Notes: generated by a model not told the origin, from the letters alone. Positions 10,352 to 22,952 are shown, numbered from the stretch's first letter. The stretch is 64,000 nt of DNA from Microbulbifer flavimaris (GCF_001641755.2 NZ_LRFG02000007.1:7501-71500); one strand, 5' to 3'. Numbers and translations: made by a program.

Positions 10352-11491
10352 TCAACGATTTTCCGGGTTGGGGTCGATCTCTGACGATGGCCGGTTTTCG
10401 TTGTTGATGATCACGGCTCCTTCATTACGCAGTTTCAACAGTCCACTGGTTGCCACTTGCTGACCGGCTTCCACGCCCTTGAGGATTTCCACCAGGTCGC
10501 CGCGCTCCTCCCCGGTCTGCACCACCCGACGGTTGGCAACGTAGCCCTCTCCTTCCGTGGCCTCCTGCAACACAAAAACCGAGTTGCCATAGGGTGCGAA
10601 CCGGATGGCCGTGCGGGGCACCACCAGCACGCTACGTTCTGCCGCCAGTTCCAGGGTTACATCGGCATACATGCCCGGTCGCAATTCCTGACCGTCATTT
10701 GGCAATGTGGCCTGCACCAGAAAATTGCGACTCTCATTGTCGATTCTCGGATCGATCGCAGTGACTTGGCCGGCAAATCTGCGCTCCGGGTAGGCGCCGG
10801 TGCGAAGCGAGATGGTTTGCCCCACTTGCAACTGCGCAAAATGCTGCTCCGGGAGCGAAAAGTCTGCATAGATGGGCGAGAGCTGCTGCAGGGAAACCAC
10901 CGGATCGCCGGGACTGATATTTTCGCCCAGGTCTACCTGGCGGATGCCCAGCTGACCGGAAAAAGGCGCTTTCACCCGACGCTCCGCCACAGTGGCACGC
11001 TGTACCTCAATGCTGGCCAGTACCTGCTCCAGGGTGCTCAGGGCGTCATCCAGTTCCGCATCGGTGGTCACGCCCCGCCCGTGCAGCTTTTTAATCCGAT
11101 CGTAGTCCCGCCGCGCCAGCTGCAGTTCCGCCTCCAGCACCTTGAGCTGGGCGCGCTCGGGTTCCGCAGTGAGCTCTACCAGTAATGCACCGGCCTCAAC
11201 CGTTTCGCCGGATTTAAAATAGATATTGCTGACCACTCCCTCGGCCTGCGTGGTGACCTCGACGCCATTCACCGCCCGCAGACTCCCCACCGCACTGAGC
11301 CGCGTGCTCCAGGTCTGCTGTTCTACCGAGGCCGACGTCACCGTGGCAGGTGGCAGGGCCATGGTGTCGAAGGCCCGGTTCATCATCATCTTGCCAAACA
11401 TCTTAAAGGCAAAAATGCCACCGAACAGCAGCAGGCAGCCGAGTAGCATCAGCAGCATGGGCTTATTGAAGACTCGATTTTTTGCCGCCAC
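10352..11491 (-). CDS. RND efflux periplasmic adaptor subunit
   Basis: This 379-residue membrane-fusion protein bridges the RND permease and an outer-membrane channel. An N-terminal membrane anchor (about residues 12-32) precedes the split lipoyl/barrel-sandwich domain (VTTQAEGVVSNIYFKSGETV and APFSGQLGIRQVDLGENI). A helical hairpin with LQLARRDYDRIKKL lies between them, followed by beta-barrel and membrane-proximal domains. The start is a GTG with only a weak ribosome site, and the true start could be the ATG at codon 12. It is first in the adaptor-permease operon. Confidence 0.93.
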   Translation of the reverse strand: MAAKNRVFNKPMLLMLLGCLLLFGGIFAFKMFGKMMMNRAFDTMALPPATVTSASVEQQTWSTRLSAVGSLRAVNGVEVTTQAEGVVSNIYFKSGETVEAGALLVELTAEPERAQLKVLEAELQLARRDYDRIKKLHGRGVTTDAELDDALSTLEQVLASIEVQRATVAERRVKAPFSGQLGIRQVDLGENISPGDPVVSLQQLSPIYADFSLPEQHFAQLQVGQTISLRTGAYPERRFAGQVTAIDPRIDNESRNFLVQATLPNDGQELRPGMYADVTLELAAERSVLVVPRTAIRFAPYGNSVFVLQEATEGEGYVANRRVVQTGEERGDLVEILKGVEAGQQVATSGLLKLRNEGAVIINNENRPSSEIDPNPENR

Positions 11492-11713
11492 TAACTAAAA
11501 GTCCCGTTTCTTATCTACGCGCTGTCCTCGGAGCCCTCTTTATTGACGGACACCATCGCTGACAGCATAGGCAATCGGCGGCCGATGCACTTTGCTGGAG
11601 ACTCGAGTGCGGAATGGAAAGCGAGAGAGAAAAGGATCGTTAACGGACGGTGAAAGGATTTGAAGTGCGCCTGAGCGGCCGGCATTGCCGGCTCCAGCAA
11701 CAGGGAGAGCAAA

Positions 11714-11737
11714 GGCGGCGGGAAAAGCCCCGCCGCC
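11714..11737 (-). terminator. Terminator after clpB
   Basis: A perfect 9-bp stem GGCGGCGGG / CCCGCCGCC with a 6-base loop lies 9 bases after the clpB stop. The minus-strand tail is short (TTTGCTCT). Confidence 0.7.
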
Positions 11738-11745
11738 GTCAGGGC

Positions 11746-14358
<2,613 letters not shown>

Positions 14359-14413
14359 GAAAAAATCCTCTTTCAGTTTGATGCGACAGCACAGCTTCTG
14401 AGTCTAGTTACAG

Positions 14414-14440
14414 ATGTGCGGCCGGTTGAGGCTTTTTCAA
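14414..14440 (-). promoter_or_regulatory. Candidate sigma-32 (heat shock) promoter for clpB
   Basis: On the minus strand TTGAAA (14440-14435) is followed after 15 bases by GCACAT (14419-14414). The -35 matches the sigma-32 consensus and the -10 matches partly (CCCCATNT expected). It lies between the pgeF stop and the clpB start, the expected place. Confidence 0.45.
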
Positions 14441-14466
14441 TACGCGAAGTGTGGACTTTCCGACGG

Positions 14467-15231
14467 TCAGGGTTGCAGCCAGATAAGGGAAGCCATGCGC
14501 CCGGTGACTTTGTCGCGGCGATAGGAAAAAAAGTTTTCTGCGTCAGTCACGGTGCAGCGGTCGCCGCCGGAGATCTCACTCACTCCGAGACTTTCCAGTT
14601 CGGCCCGCGCCAGCCCATAGATATCGGCGAGGAAATGCAGCGGCTTCTGCATATGTGGCCGGAAACACTGCGCCATCTTTTCCGCGTGCTCGGGATTCTG
14701 CGCACTTTCGAAAAAAGCCTCGAGCACATCGACGCCGGTTTCAAAGGCCTCGGGGCCGATGGCCGGTCCCAGCCAGGCCATGAGGTGCCCTGGCTTGCAG
14801 TTGAGGGCGGACACAGCGTTGCGCACCACGCCACCGGCCAGTCCCCGCCAACCGGCGTGCACCGCCGCCACTCGGGTACCTGCGCGGTCACAGAGCAGCA
14901 CGGGCAGACAATCCGCCGTCAGTACCGCGCAGACCACGCCCACGCTGGTGGTATGACTGGCGTCTGCGGTGCGGATGGTCCCATCGCTCCTGGCCTCTAC
15001 CACTTTATCGCTGTGGATCTGCTCCAGCCACTGGGGCGGCGCCGGCAGCTGTAACTCCTCCTGCAACTGTTGACGGTTGGCCAACACGGCGGCCTCGCTG
15101 TCCCCCACATGATTGCCGAGGTTAAAGGAAGCGTAGGGGCCCTCACTGTGACCACCGCCCCGCAGGGTAACGGCCGCGCGGACGTTGGCGGGTGCGGGCC
15201 AGTCCGGGAACAGGTAGTGATCGAGGGCCAT
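14467..15231 (-). CDS. pgeF: Peptidoglycan editing factor PgeF (YfiH/laccase-like)
   Basis: The 254-residue protein belongs to the YfiH family, once called polyphenol oxidase and shown in E. coli to keep cell-wall precursors free of misincorporated serine. The metal/catalytic triad is visible as His73 (EQIHSDKV), Cys108 (VLTADCLPVLL) and His125 (VHAGWRGLAGG). GGAGA precedes the ATG. It sits between rluD and clpB in the order conserved across gammaproteobacteria. Confidence 0.93.
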   Translation of the reverse strand: MALDHYLFPDWPAPANVRAAVTLRGGGHSEGPYASFNLGNHVGDSEAAVLANRQQLQEELQLPAPPQWLEQIHSDKVVEARSDGTIRTADASHTTSVGVVCAVLTADCLPVLLCDRAGTRVAAVHAGWRGLAGGVVRNAVSALNCKPGHLMAWLGPAIGPEAFETGVDVLEAFFESAQNPEHAEKMAQCFRPHMQKPLHFLADIYGLARAELESLGVSEISGGDRCTVTDAENFFSYRRDKVTGRMASLIWLQP

Positions 15232-15336
15232 GATGTCTCCTGTGGCAGGGATGCGGAAAAGCGGGCTACGGGAAATTTAGTCCCGCCCCCGCCCGGGTGT
15301 CGGATCTGCGGATATTGCGGAGTCCGCAGGCCGGCG

Positions 15337-16293
15337 TCAGCCGGCCCGCAAGCTGGCCAGCAGGTGCAGCATATCCTCAGGCATCGCGGCACTCCAGTGC
15401 AGTGTCTCGCCGTGTTCGGGGTGCTGCAGTGACAGCTCCGCAGCGTGCAACGCCTGGCGCGGGAACGACTGCAGCGTCTCCCTCAGTTCCGGAGAGGCGC
15501 CGGCGGACAGTCGACCGCGCCCACCGTAGAGCGGATCGCCCACCAGTGGATGGTGAATATGGGCCATGTGGACCCGGATCTGATGGGTACGCCCTGTCTC
15601 CAGTTGGCAGCGCAACAGGGTGTGGGCGGCAAAGCGCTCCACCACCCGGTAGTGGGTTACCGCCTCTCGGGCGCCGGCTGCGCCCGCTGGGAGCACCGCC
15701 ATTTTCAGGCGGTTCTGGCGATGCCGGCCGATCGGGGCATCGACCGTGCCACCGGCGGTCATGGCCCCCTGGGCCACTGCATCATATAGACGGCTGACCG
15801 TGCGCGCCTTTAGCTGGTTGACCAGGTTCGCTTGGGCAGTAAGCGTCTTCGCCACCACCATCAGGCCGCTGGTGTCCTTGTCGAGGCGGTGGACGATGCC
15901 GGCCCGGGGAATCTTTTCCAGTTCCCGGCAGTGAAACAGCAGGCCATTCAGGAGCGTGCCGTCCGGGTTGCCGGCGGCTGGATGCACCACCAGCCCGGCG
16001 GGCTTGTTGATCACCAGCAGGCTGTCGTCTTCATACACGACTTCCAGGGACAGGTCCTCTGCGACCCACTCCCCCTGGGGCTCCAGCTCGGCCCGCAGCG
16101 CCAGCTGCTCACCGCCAAACAGCTTGTCTTTCGGCTTACCACGGCGACCATCGACCGTCAGAGCGCCACTCTTGATCCAGCCCTGGAGACGGGCGCGGGA
16201 ATATTCGGGAATTAATTCCGCTGCCACCTGGTCCAACCTGTGACCGGACAGGCGGGGAGGCACTACGATGTCCACTTGTATCTCGTCGGTCAT
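15337..16293 (-). CDS. rluD: 23S rRNA pseudouridine(1911/1915/1917) synthase RluD
   Basis: This enzyme makes the three pseudouridines of helix 69 in 23S rRNA, which matter for subunit association. The 318-residue protein has an N-terminal S4 RNA-binding domain (about 14-75) and an RluA-type catalytic domain with HRLDKDTSG, in which Asp138 is the nucleophile. The divergent pairing with bamD is the arrangement known from E. coli and Pseudomonas. Confidence 0.95.
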   Translation of the reverse strand: MTDEIQVDIVVPPRLSGHRLDQVAAELIPEYSRARLQGWIKSGALTVDGRRGKPKDKLFGGEQLALRAELEPQGEWVAEDLSLEVVYEDDSLLVINKPAGLVVHPAAGNPDGTLLNGLLFHCRELEKIPRAGIVHRLDKDTSGLMVVAKTLTAQANLVNQLKARTVSRLYDAVAQGAMTAGGTVDAPIGRHRQNRLKMAVLPAGAAGAREAVTHYRVVERFAAHTLLRCQLETGRTHQIRVHMAHIHHPLVGDPLYGGRGRLSAGASPELRETLQSFPRQALHAAELSLQHPEHGETLHWSAAMPEDMLHLLASLRAG

Positions 16294-16422
16294 ACTCTGG
16301 GCCTACGGGCACGAAAACTTTGGGCAGGTGCGCGACTGTGGTTAAATGTCGGGCCGCCCCGAAATGAACGGATGGCGCGTAGTTTAATAAGGTAGAGAGT
16401 AATAATGATAGAGCGAGGCACT

Positions 16423-17355
16423 ATGCAGGCCTGGAAAACCCTGTTGTTGGTGGTGATGTCCGCAATTGTGGTCGCCTGTGCCAGTACCGACGAGTCAGAA
16501 GAGGGGCTGCCCTCCGGCAGCCGCACCGAGCAGGCCTTTTACGAAGCGGCCCAGCGCCAGCTGCGGTCGAGCCAGTGGGACCTGGCGATCAAGAACCTGC
16601 GCGCCCTGGAAGACAACTTCCCCTTCGGCAGCTATGCCGAGCAGGCCCAGCTGGAACTGATCTACGCCTACTACCGCAACTACGAGAACGACGCTGCCAT
16701 CGCCGCCGCAGACCGGTTTATCCGCCTGCACCCGCAGCATCGCAACGTGGATTACGCCTATTACATGAAGGGCCTGGCCTCATTCACCGAGGGCAGCGGC
16801 CTGTTTGAGCGCTTCCTGCCCACCGATATGACCCGCCGTGACCCGGGCTCCGCCCGCGAGTCCTTCGCCTATTTCGCCCAGCTGATGGCGCGTTTCCCGG
16901 ACAGCCGCTACGCGCCCGATGCCCAGAAACGCATGATCCACCTGCGTAACCTGCTGGCCCGTTACGAGATTCACGTTGCAAACTACTACTTCAAGCGCGG
17001 CGCCTACCTGGCCGCTACCAACCGCGGCCGCTACGTGGTGGAAAACTTCCAGCAGACCCCGGCCGTGCCGGACGCGCTGGCAGTGATGGTGCAGGGCTAC
17101 CACCTGATGGAAAAGCCGGAACTGGAAGCCAACTCTCTCCAAGTGCTGCAGGCCAACTATCCGGATCACCCGGCCTTCCGCAGTGACGGCAGCTTCAACT
17201 ACAACTACTACAAGGGCGCCAGCGGCCGCAGCATCGTGCACCGCCTGACTCTCGGCCTGTTCGAGAAGTCCGACCCCCGCGGCTTCGACAGCCGCGAGCA
17301 GTACAACGTCGAGTATCGTCGCGAAGAGGCGCCGCTACCGCCGGAGCTGATGTAA
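16423..17355 (+). CDS. bamD: Outer membrane assembly lipoprotein BamD
   Basis: BamD is the essential lipoprotein of the BAM complex, which folds beta-barrel proteins into the outer membrane. The protein (310 residues from this start) has a lipoprotein signal with lipobox VVAC (Cys19) and five TPR-like repeats, including [22 protein letters not shown] and [13 protein letters not shown]. An upstream ATG at 16405 is in frame, but GAGCGAGG sits correctly for 16423. The C-terminal extension is longer than in E. coli, as in other marine relatives. It is transcribed away from rluD. Confidence 0.94.
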   Translation: MQAWKTLLLVVMSAIVVACASTDESEEGLPSGSRTEQAFYEAAQRQLRSSQWDLAIKNLRALEDNFPFGSYAEQAQLELIYAYYRNYENDAAIAAADRFIRLHPQHRNVDYAYYMKGLASFTEGSGLFERFLPTDMTRRDPGSARESFAYFAQLMARFPDSRYAPDAQKRMIHLRNLLARYEIHVANYYFKRGAYLAATNRGRYVVENFQQTPAVPDALAVMVQGYHLMEKPELEANSLQVLQANYPDHPAFRSDGSFNYNYYKGASGRSIVHRLTLGLFEKSDPRGFDSREQYNVEYRREEAPLPPELM

Positions 17356-17382
17356 CGGCATCCGCGATCAACTGTACGAAAA

Positions 17383-17402
17383 ACGGCGCCAGAAGGCGCC
17401 GT
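17383..17402. terminator. Bidirectional terminator between bamD and nadE
   Basis: An 8-bp stem ACGGCGCC / GGCGCCGT with an AGAA loop is flanked by A-rich and T-rich sequence. It can therefore end both the convergent bamD (plus) and nadE (minus) transcripts. Confidence 0.8.
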
Positions 17403-17440
17403 TTTCTGTTGGGGGCTGCTTTTACTGGATCAATAGGGGA

Positions 17441-19069
17441 TTACTCCCCCGCCTTCCATCCATTGGTGATCGGATAGCGGCGATCACGACCAAAGCCCCG
17501 GCGGGAAATCCGTACGCCCACCGCCGACTGACGCCGCTTGTACTCATTGCGATCCACCAGCCGCACCACCCGCTCTACTACCTCTCGCTCGAATCCCTCG
17601 GCGACGATATCTGCCGCGCTCAGGTCCTGATCCACGTACAGGTGCAGGATCTGGTCCAGTTCGTCGTAATCCGGCAGGCTATCGGAATCCACCTGGTCCG
17701 GGGCCAGCTCCGCACTGGGCGGGCGTGTGATCACCGTCTCCGGTATCACGTCAGAGAGGGTATTGCGATAGCGGGACAGGGCATACACGAGCGTTTTGGG
17801 CACGTCTTTCAGTGCGCTGTAGCCACCAACCATGTCGCCATAGAGGGTCGCATAGCCTACCGCCATCTCACTCTTGTTGCCGGTCGTCAGGACCATGGAA
17901 CCTTTCTTGTTGGAGATCGCCATCAGCAGCACACCCCGGGAGCGGGCCTGCAGGTTCTCCTCGGTGGTATCCCGCTCCAGGCCGTCAAATTCGCTGGCCA
18001 GGGCCGCCATAAAGGCATCGAAAATGGGCTCGATGCTGATGACCCGGTAATTGACGCCCAGGCGCTCGGCCTGATCGGCGGCGTCATTGCGACTCAGCTC
18101 GGAGGTGTAGCGAAACGGCATCATCACCGCCTCGACCCGGTCTTTACCCAGGGCATCGACGGCAATAGCCAGCGTCAGGGCCGAATCGATCCCGCCAGAG
18201 AGCCCCAGCACCACGCCATTGAAACCGTTCTTGTTGACGTAATCTCGCACCCCCAGCACCAGAGCCTGGTACACGGATGCCAGGTCTTCCAGAGCCGGGG
18301 TGACCTCTCCGGACTGCAGTTTCACAGCACCGTTTTCGTACCCCACCGCCAGCGGCAGCAGCTTCTCGGTAAACTCCGGCGCGCGGACGGCAAGCTTGCC
18401 GTGGCTGTCCACAGCAAAGGAGCCGCCATCGAACACCAGCTCATCCTGACCACCCACCCAGTTCACATAGACGATCGGCATATTGCCGGCCCGGGCCTGC
18501 CCCCCAAGCAGCTCCAGCCGCTCCTGCGCCTTGCCGCGATGGAAGGGCGAGGCATTGATGTTGAGCATCAACTTCGCGCCCGCCGCCGCGGCCTGGGCCA
18601 CTGGCTGCGGGTGCCAGATGTCTTCACAGATGGTAATCGCCGTGGGAATGCCACGAATGTCCACTACACAGGGCTGATCGCCGGCCACGAAATAGCGCAG
18701 CTCGTCGAACACCTGGTAATTCGGCAGTTTCTGCTTGGCGTACTCGGCTACCAGCTCTCCGTCCACCAGCAGGCCGGCCATGTTGAATACCGCCCCGGCC
18801 ACTACCCGCGGATAGCCAATCAGCACGGCGCAGGGAAGCTCAGCCGCCTTCAGCTGGGCCAGTGCTGCATCGATGCGCCGCTGCATACTCGGCCGCAGCA
18901 ACAGGTCTTCCGGCGGGTAACCGCACAGGGTCAGTTCAGGAAAAACCACCAGATCAGCACCGTGTTCCCGGTGGGCCTCGCGAGCGGTGTCGATCACCCG
19001 CTCGGTATTGCCGGGAATGTCTCCCACCAGGGAATTGATTTGTGCCAGCACTAGCTGCAAAGTAGACAT
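17441..19069 (-). CDS. nadE: NAD+ synthase, glutamine-dependent
   Basis: This enzyme makes NAD+ from nicotinic acid adenine dinucleotide, with glutamine as nitrogen donor. The 542-residue two-domain form has an N-terminal nitrilase-type amidase with the Glu45-Lys114-Cys148 triad (FPELTLCGYPPE, KQKLPNY, ITICEDIW). The C-terminal synthetase has the P-loop LGLSGGIDSALT. A longer frame reaches 19087, but GAGGTGAG precedes the ATG at 19069, and MSTLQLVLAQ is the usual family N-terminus. Confidence 0.94.
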   Translation of the reverse strand: MSTLQLVLAQINSLVGDIPGNTERVIDTAREAHREHGADLVVFPELTLCGYPPEDLLLRPSMQRRIDAALAQLKAAELPCAVLIGYPRVVAGAVFNMAGLLVDGELVAEYAKQKLPNYQVFDELRYFVAGDQPCVVDIRGIPTAITICEDIWHPQPVAQAAAAGAKLMLNINASPFHRGKAQERLELLGGQARAGNMPIVYVNWVGGQDELVFDGGSFAVDSHGKLAVRAPEFTEKLLPLAVGYENGAVKLQSGEVTPALEDLASVYQALVLGVRDYVNKNGFNGVVLGLSGGIDSALTLAIAVDALGKDRVEAVMMPFRYTSELSRNDAADQAERLGVNYRVISIEPIFDAFMAALASEFDGLERDTTEENLQARSRGVLLMAISNKKGSMVLTTGNKSEMAVGYATLYGDMVGGYSALKDVPKTLVYALSRYRNTLSDVIPETVITRPPSAELAPDQVDSDSLPDYDELDQILHLYVDQDLSAADIVAEGFEREVVERVVRLVDRNEYKRRQSAVGVRISRRGFGRDRRYPITNGWKAGE

Positions 19070-19117
19070 CTTCTCACCTCGGTCCATACAGACCGCAATT
19101 GTACCGCGAGCCGGACA

Positions 19118-20767
19118 ATGTCAGCACCGGCCGCCAGAATAACGACAAAAAATTCCGGGATTCCCACTGTGAGCAGCACAGCCTCCACCGCCAGCGGCCT
19201 CACCCTGCAACATCATGAGCTGCTGCGCATCTATGCCTACTACCGGGTCGCCATCGCGCTGATACTGCTGGGGATTTTCAATTCTGAATTCGGTCGCGGC
19301 GCCGTGGGCAACAGCGCACCGGCTCTCTACCTGAAAACGGTAGTCGCCTACTGCGCGCTCAACCTGGGCTGGCTGGTCTACCTGCGTCACAACCACTATC
19401 GCACCAACGCCGGGCAGGTGGGCGTCATCCTCGGCTGCGACATCCTCGCATTTCTCGTATTGATCCAGTCCAGCGGCGGCCTGAATTCCGGGCTCGGCTA
19501 CCTGTTGCTGATCAATTGTTCCGTGGGTTCGATGCTGCTGGACCGGCGCATGGGGGCCTTCTTCGCCGCCGTTGCCAGCATGGCGGTGATCGGGCAACAA
19601 CTCTACGGATTACTGGCAGGCATTGCCGATACCCAGGATATCGTTGCCGCCGGCAGCCTCGGCATCCTGCTTTTCGCCACCGTCAGTGCCCTTCAATACC
19701 TCTCCGGCCGTATCCGCAGCGCCACGCTCCGTGCGGACCAGCAGAGCCGCCAGGCCGCCCACCTACAGCGCCTGGCACAACAAATCGTGGAGCGGATGCG
19801 CACCGGTGTGCTGGTGCTGGATTCAGCCAACAAGCCAGAGCTGGTCAACCGTGCGGCACAACAGTTGCTGGGGGAGCGGCTGCGCAATGGCGAAAGCGGC
19901 CAGAGTGAACTGGGCAAGCTGGTGCGCGACTGGAGAATGGATCCGGGGCGGGGCAATCCGCTGCTGCCGACGGAAAATGGCGGCGATTTACGTCTGAACC
20001 TCACCAGCCTGCCGCGGGAACACGGCGACAGCACCCTGATGTTCGTGGAGGACAACCGCAAGCTGGCGGAGGCGGCACAGAAACTCAAGCTCGCCTCGCT
20101 GGGCCACCTGACGGGCTCTATCGCCCACGAGGTACGCAACCCCCTCGGCGCCATCAGCCACGCGGCGCAGCTGCTGTCCGAATCCCCGGGCCTCAATCAG
20201 GAAGACCGCCACCTGGTGGATATCATCTGTCGCCACAGCCTGCGGGTAAACCAGATCGTGGAAAATGTCATGCAGCTCTCCCGGCGCCAGCCGGCGGAGC
20301 CCCGCCTGCAGGATCTCGCCCTCTGGACCGAGCAGTTTGTGGCAGACTTCCGCGCCGGCGCCCCCGCCGACACCGTCATCGAGCTGGAATTGCCCGCCGA
20401 CGAGATCCCGGCCCGCTTTGATGCCCACCAGCTGGGCCAGATCGCCACCAACCTGTGCAACAACGCCCTGCACCATTCCAAACTCAACAGCGGGCGCCGC
20501 TGGCTGGGGGTCGAGGTCTATCGCCACCCGCAGAGCGATTGTCCGGTGCTCGACATCAGTGACCTGGGAGCGGGTGTCCCGGCAGAAAACCTTGAGCTGA
20601 TCTTCGAGCCCTTCTTCACCACCGGCCAGGGCGGCAGCGGGCTCGGCCTGTATATTGCCCGGGAGCTTGGCGAAGCTAACCAGATCAACCTCCATCACTG
20701 CCGCGACCACCACGGGCGCAGCTGCTTCCGGGCCGAGTTTGCCCCGGCGGACTCCCCGGTTCACTGA
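19118..20767 (+). CDS. pilS: Sensor histidine kinase PilS
   Basis: PilS is the membrane sensor that, with PilR, controls type IV pilin transcription; in Pseudomonas it senses PilA in the inner membrane. The 549-residue protein has six hydrophobic segments (about 35-195), a PAS-like linker (about 220-310), HisKA with phospho-accepting His337 (GSIAHEVRNPLGAISH) and a HATPase_c domain (NALHHS, GSGLGLYIARELGE). It forms an operon with pilR, which begins 80 bases later. The major pilin gene is not adjacent. Confidence 0.93.
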   Translation: MSAPAARITTKNSGIPTVSSTASTASGLTLQHHELLRIYAYYRVAIALILLGIFNSEFGRGAVGNSAPALYLKTVVAYCALNLGWLVYLRHNHYRTNAGQVGVILGCDILAFLVLIQSSGGLNSGLGYLLLINCSVGSMLLDRRMGAFFAAVASMAVIGQQLYGLLAGIADTQDIVAAGSLGILLFATVSALQYLSGRIRSATLRADQQSRQAAHLQRLAQQIVERMRTGVLVLDSANKPELVNRAAQQLLGERLRNGESGQSELGKLVRDWRMDPGRGNPLLPTENGGDLRLNLTSLPREHGDSTLMFVEDNRKLAEAAQKLKLASLGHLTGSIAHEVRNPLGAISHAAQLLSESPGLNQEDRHLVDIICRHSLRVNQIVENVMQLSRRQPAEPRLQDLALWTEQFVADFRAGAPADTVIELELPADEIPARFDAHQLGQIATNLCNNALHHSKLNSGRRWLGVEVYRHPQSDCPVLDISDLGAGVPAENLELIFEPFFTTGQGGSGLGLYIARELGEANQINLHHCRDHHGRSCFRAEFAPADSPVH

Positions 20768-20847
20768 CCAGACGCAGCCCCAAATCCGCCCGGATCTCTG
20801 TCATAATCCAGCACTTTACGGAAGCAACAATAAAAGTAAGCGGATCC

Positions 20848-22254
20848 ATGCAACCACTGGCCCTGGTCGTCGATGACGAGCCGGATATTTGTGAACTCCT
20901 GACGCTGACCCTGCAGCGCATGGATGTGCGCTGTCACACGGCTGCCGACCTGGGGGAAGCCCGCCGCCTGCTGGCAGAGCACCACTACCACTTCTGCCTC
21001 ACCGACATGCGCCTGCCGGATGGAGATGGCCTGGCACTGGTGGAGCTGATTCAGCGGGAGCTGGATGGCCAGCTGCCAGTGGCCGTCATCACCGCCCATG
21101 GCAACACGGATACCGCCATCAGCGCCCTGAAGCTCGGCGCCTTTGATTTCGTCAGCAAACCGGTGGATCTGGAGCGGCTCCGCAGCCTGGTGCAACTGGC
21201 GCTGCGACTGAACCGCGAGCGGGATGATCGCGCCAGCTCCTCTGCCCCCCACCTTCTGCTGGGTGAGGCACCGGCGATGCAAAAATTGCGCGCGCAGATT
21301 GCCAAGGTGGCCCGCAGTGATGCCCCCATTTATATCAGTGGCGAATCCGGCTCCGGCAAGGAACTCGCAGCCCGCTCCATCCACTTGCAGGGCCCCAGGG
21401 CCGAGCAGCCGTTTGTAGCGGTCAACTGTGGCGCTATTCCCGCGGAATTGATGGAGAGCGAGTTTTTCGGGCACAAAAAAGGCAGTTTTACCGGCGCCCA
21501 CCGGGACAAGCCGGGCCTTTTCCAGAGCGCCGCCGGCGGCACATTATTTCTCGATGAGGTGGCAGATTTACCGCTGCCCATGCAGGTCAAGTTACTGCGT
21601 ACGATCCAGGAAAAAGCGGTGCGCCCGATCGGCGCCAGCCAGGAAGTGCCGGTGGATGTGCGCATTCTGTGCGCGACCCACAAGGACCTGGCCCAGGAGG
21701 TCGGGGCGGCACGTTTTCGCAACGACCTCTATTACCGCATTAACGTGATTGAAATTGCGGTGCCGCCGCTGCGCGAGCGCGCCAGTGATATACCGCTGCT
21801 GGCCGATACCATCCTGCGGCGTATTGCCCGCGCCGCGGGCATACCGGCACCGGAGCTGGCACCAGCCGCGCTCGGCGCCCTGCAACGCTACAGATTCCCG
21901 GGCAATGTCCGCCAGCTGGAAAATATCCTCGAACGCGCTTTTACGCTGTGTGAGGAAGGTGTCATCCGCGGGGAGGATCTGAACCTGGAGCAGGATGCCG
22001 CCCCGACACCGCCCAGGCCCATCAGCCCTGCAACCCCACCGACAAAGCCCGATCCTTCCCTCGAGCGGTATCAGGGCCAGTTCGAGACCGGCCATTACAG
22101 CTCGCTGGATGAATTCCTGGAGAGTATTGAACGGCAGGCCATCGAGAACACCCTGCAGGAAACCCGCTGGAACCGCACAGCCGCTGCACAGAAGCTGGGC
22201 ATCAGCTTCCGTTCACTGCGCTACCGCCTGAAAAAGCTCGGCCTCGAGGACTAG
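20848..22254 (+). CDS. pilR: Sigma-54-dependent response regulator PilR
   Basis: PilR activates sigma-54 promoters of pilin genes. The 468-residue protein has an N-terminal receiver domain with acceptor Asp53 (CLTDMRLPDGDG). The AAA+ domain has Walker A SGESGSGKEL and the sigma-54 contact loop as GSFTGA, the variant also found in Pseudomonas PilR. The C-terminal Fis-type helix-turn-helix is TRWNRTAAAQKLGISFRSLRYR. It is co-transcribed with pilS. I could not place a convincing -24/-12 site in this window. Confidence 0.94.
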   Translation: MQPLALVVDDEPDICELLTLTLQRMDVRCHTAADLGEARRLLAEHHYHFCLTDMRLPDGDGLALVELIQRELDGQLPVAVITAHGNTDTAISALKLGAFDFVSKPVDLERLRSLVQLALRLNRERDDRASSSAPHLLLGEAPAMQKLRAQIAKVARSDAPIYISGESGSGKELAARSIHLQGPRAEQPFVAVNCGAIPAELMESEFFGHKKGSFTGAHRDKPGLFQSAAGGTLFLDEVADLPLPMQVKLLRTIQEKAVRPIGASQEVPVDVRILCATHKDLAQEVGAARFRNDLYYRINVIEIAVPPLRERASDIPLLADTILRRIARAAGIPAPELAPAALGALQRYRFPGNVRQLENILERAFTLCEEGVIRGEDLNLEQDAAPTPPRPISPATPPTKPDPSLERYQGQFETGHYSSLDEFLESIERQAIENTLQETRWNRTAAAQKLGISFRSLRYRLKKLGLED

Positions 22255-22359
22255 CGACGCTCAGTTTATATCTGATACGCACGTGCTGTAAGCGCGTGTG
22301 ATTGGCTTTTGCATCCGATGGATTATGCTGGAGATCCCTCACGGACAGAGGACTCCATA

Positions 22360-22941
22360 ATGAAAAAAATAATAAAAAATAATCGGGGATTCACCCTCAT
22401 TGAACTGATGCTGGTGATTACGATCCTCGGTGTAACAATCTCTCTCGCTGCACCACCGATGAGTGATTTCCTCAAGCGCTACCAGGCCGAAGCTCAGAGG
22501 CAGAAGCTTTTTGACCTCATCGCCCTGAGCCGAAGCAAAGCCTATGGCCACGGTCAAATCTACACTCTGTGCGGCAGCGCAGACCGGCAGACCTGTAGCG
22601 GAACCTGGGCCGACGGCGCACTATTTTTCGCAGATACCGATGGAAACGGCTCCCGAACCAGTGACGAGGAGATTGAGAGAGTGATGGAGCCACTACCTGA
22701 TGGTGCATCCCTTACCTGGAGCAGCTTCGGCAACAAGCCCTATTTGCAGTTTCGCCCGAATGGATTAACTCCCAACCAGAGTGGTAATTTCAGTTACTGC
22801 CCACCGGACGGCAATGAGCAATATGGCTGGATTATCGTGCTGAATGCGATGGGACGCCCCTATTACGGCAGGGACAACGATGGCGATGGGAGAGCGGAGA
22901 ACGGCAGCGGGGAAAACCTGAATTGCCCCACCACCGTTTGA
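22360..22941 (+). CDS. FimT/GspH-type pseudopilin
   Basis: The 193-residue prepilin-like protein has the leader MKKIIKNNRG, a cleavage site before FTLIELMLVI with Glu5, and a GspH/FimT-type globular domain. Two calcium-loop-like segments are visible: ADTDGNGSRTSDEE (residues 91-104) and RDNDGDGRAE (171-180). ACAGAGGA lies before the ATG, and a longer frame from 22309 would precede the leader. It follows pilR by 105 bases, in the place of fimT in Pseudomonas, and is convergent with pilE. It is likely a minor pilin of the tip complex; FimT-type DNA binding is possible but not shown. Confidence 0.82.
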   Translation: MKKIIKNNRGFTLIELMLVITILGVTISLAAPPMSDFLKRYQAEAQRQKLFDLIALSRSKAYGHGQIYTLCGSADRQTCSGTWADGALFFADTDGNGSRTSDEEIERVMEPLPDGASLTWSSFGNKPYLQFRPNGLTPNQSGNFSYCPPDGNEQYGWIIVLNAMGRPYYGRDNDGDGRAENGSGENLNCPTTV

Positions 22942-22952
22942 GCTGGTCGATG

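Noticed and set aside
22270-22359. Possible sigma-54 promoter (TTGGCTTTTGCAT) before the FimT-like gene
   Set aside because: The GG and GC elements are only 5 bases apart instead of about 10, so sigma-54 holoenzyme would not recognise it as a -24/-12 promoter.
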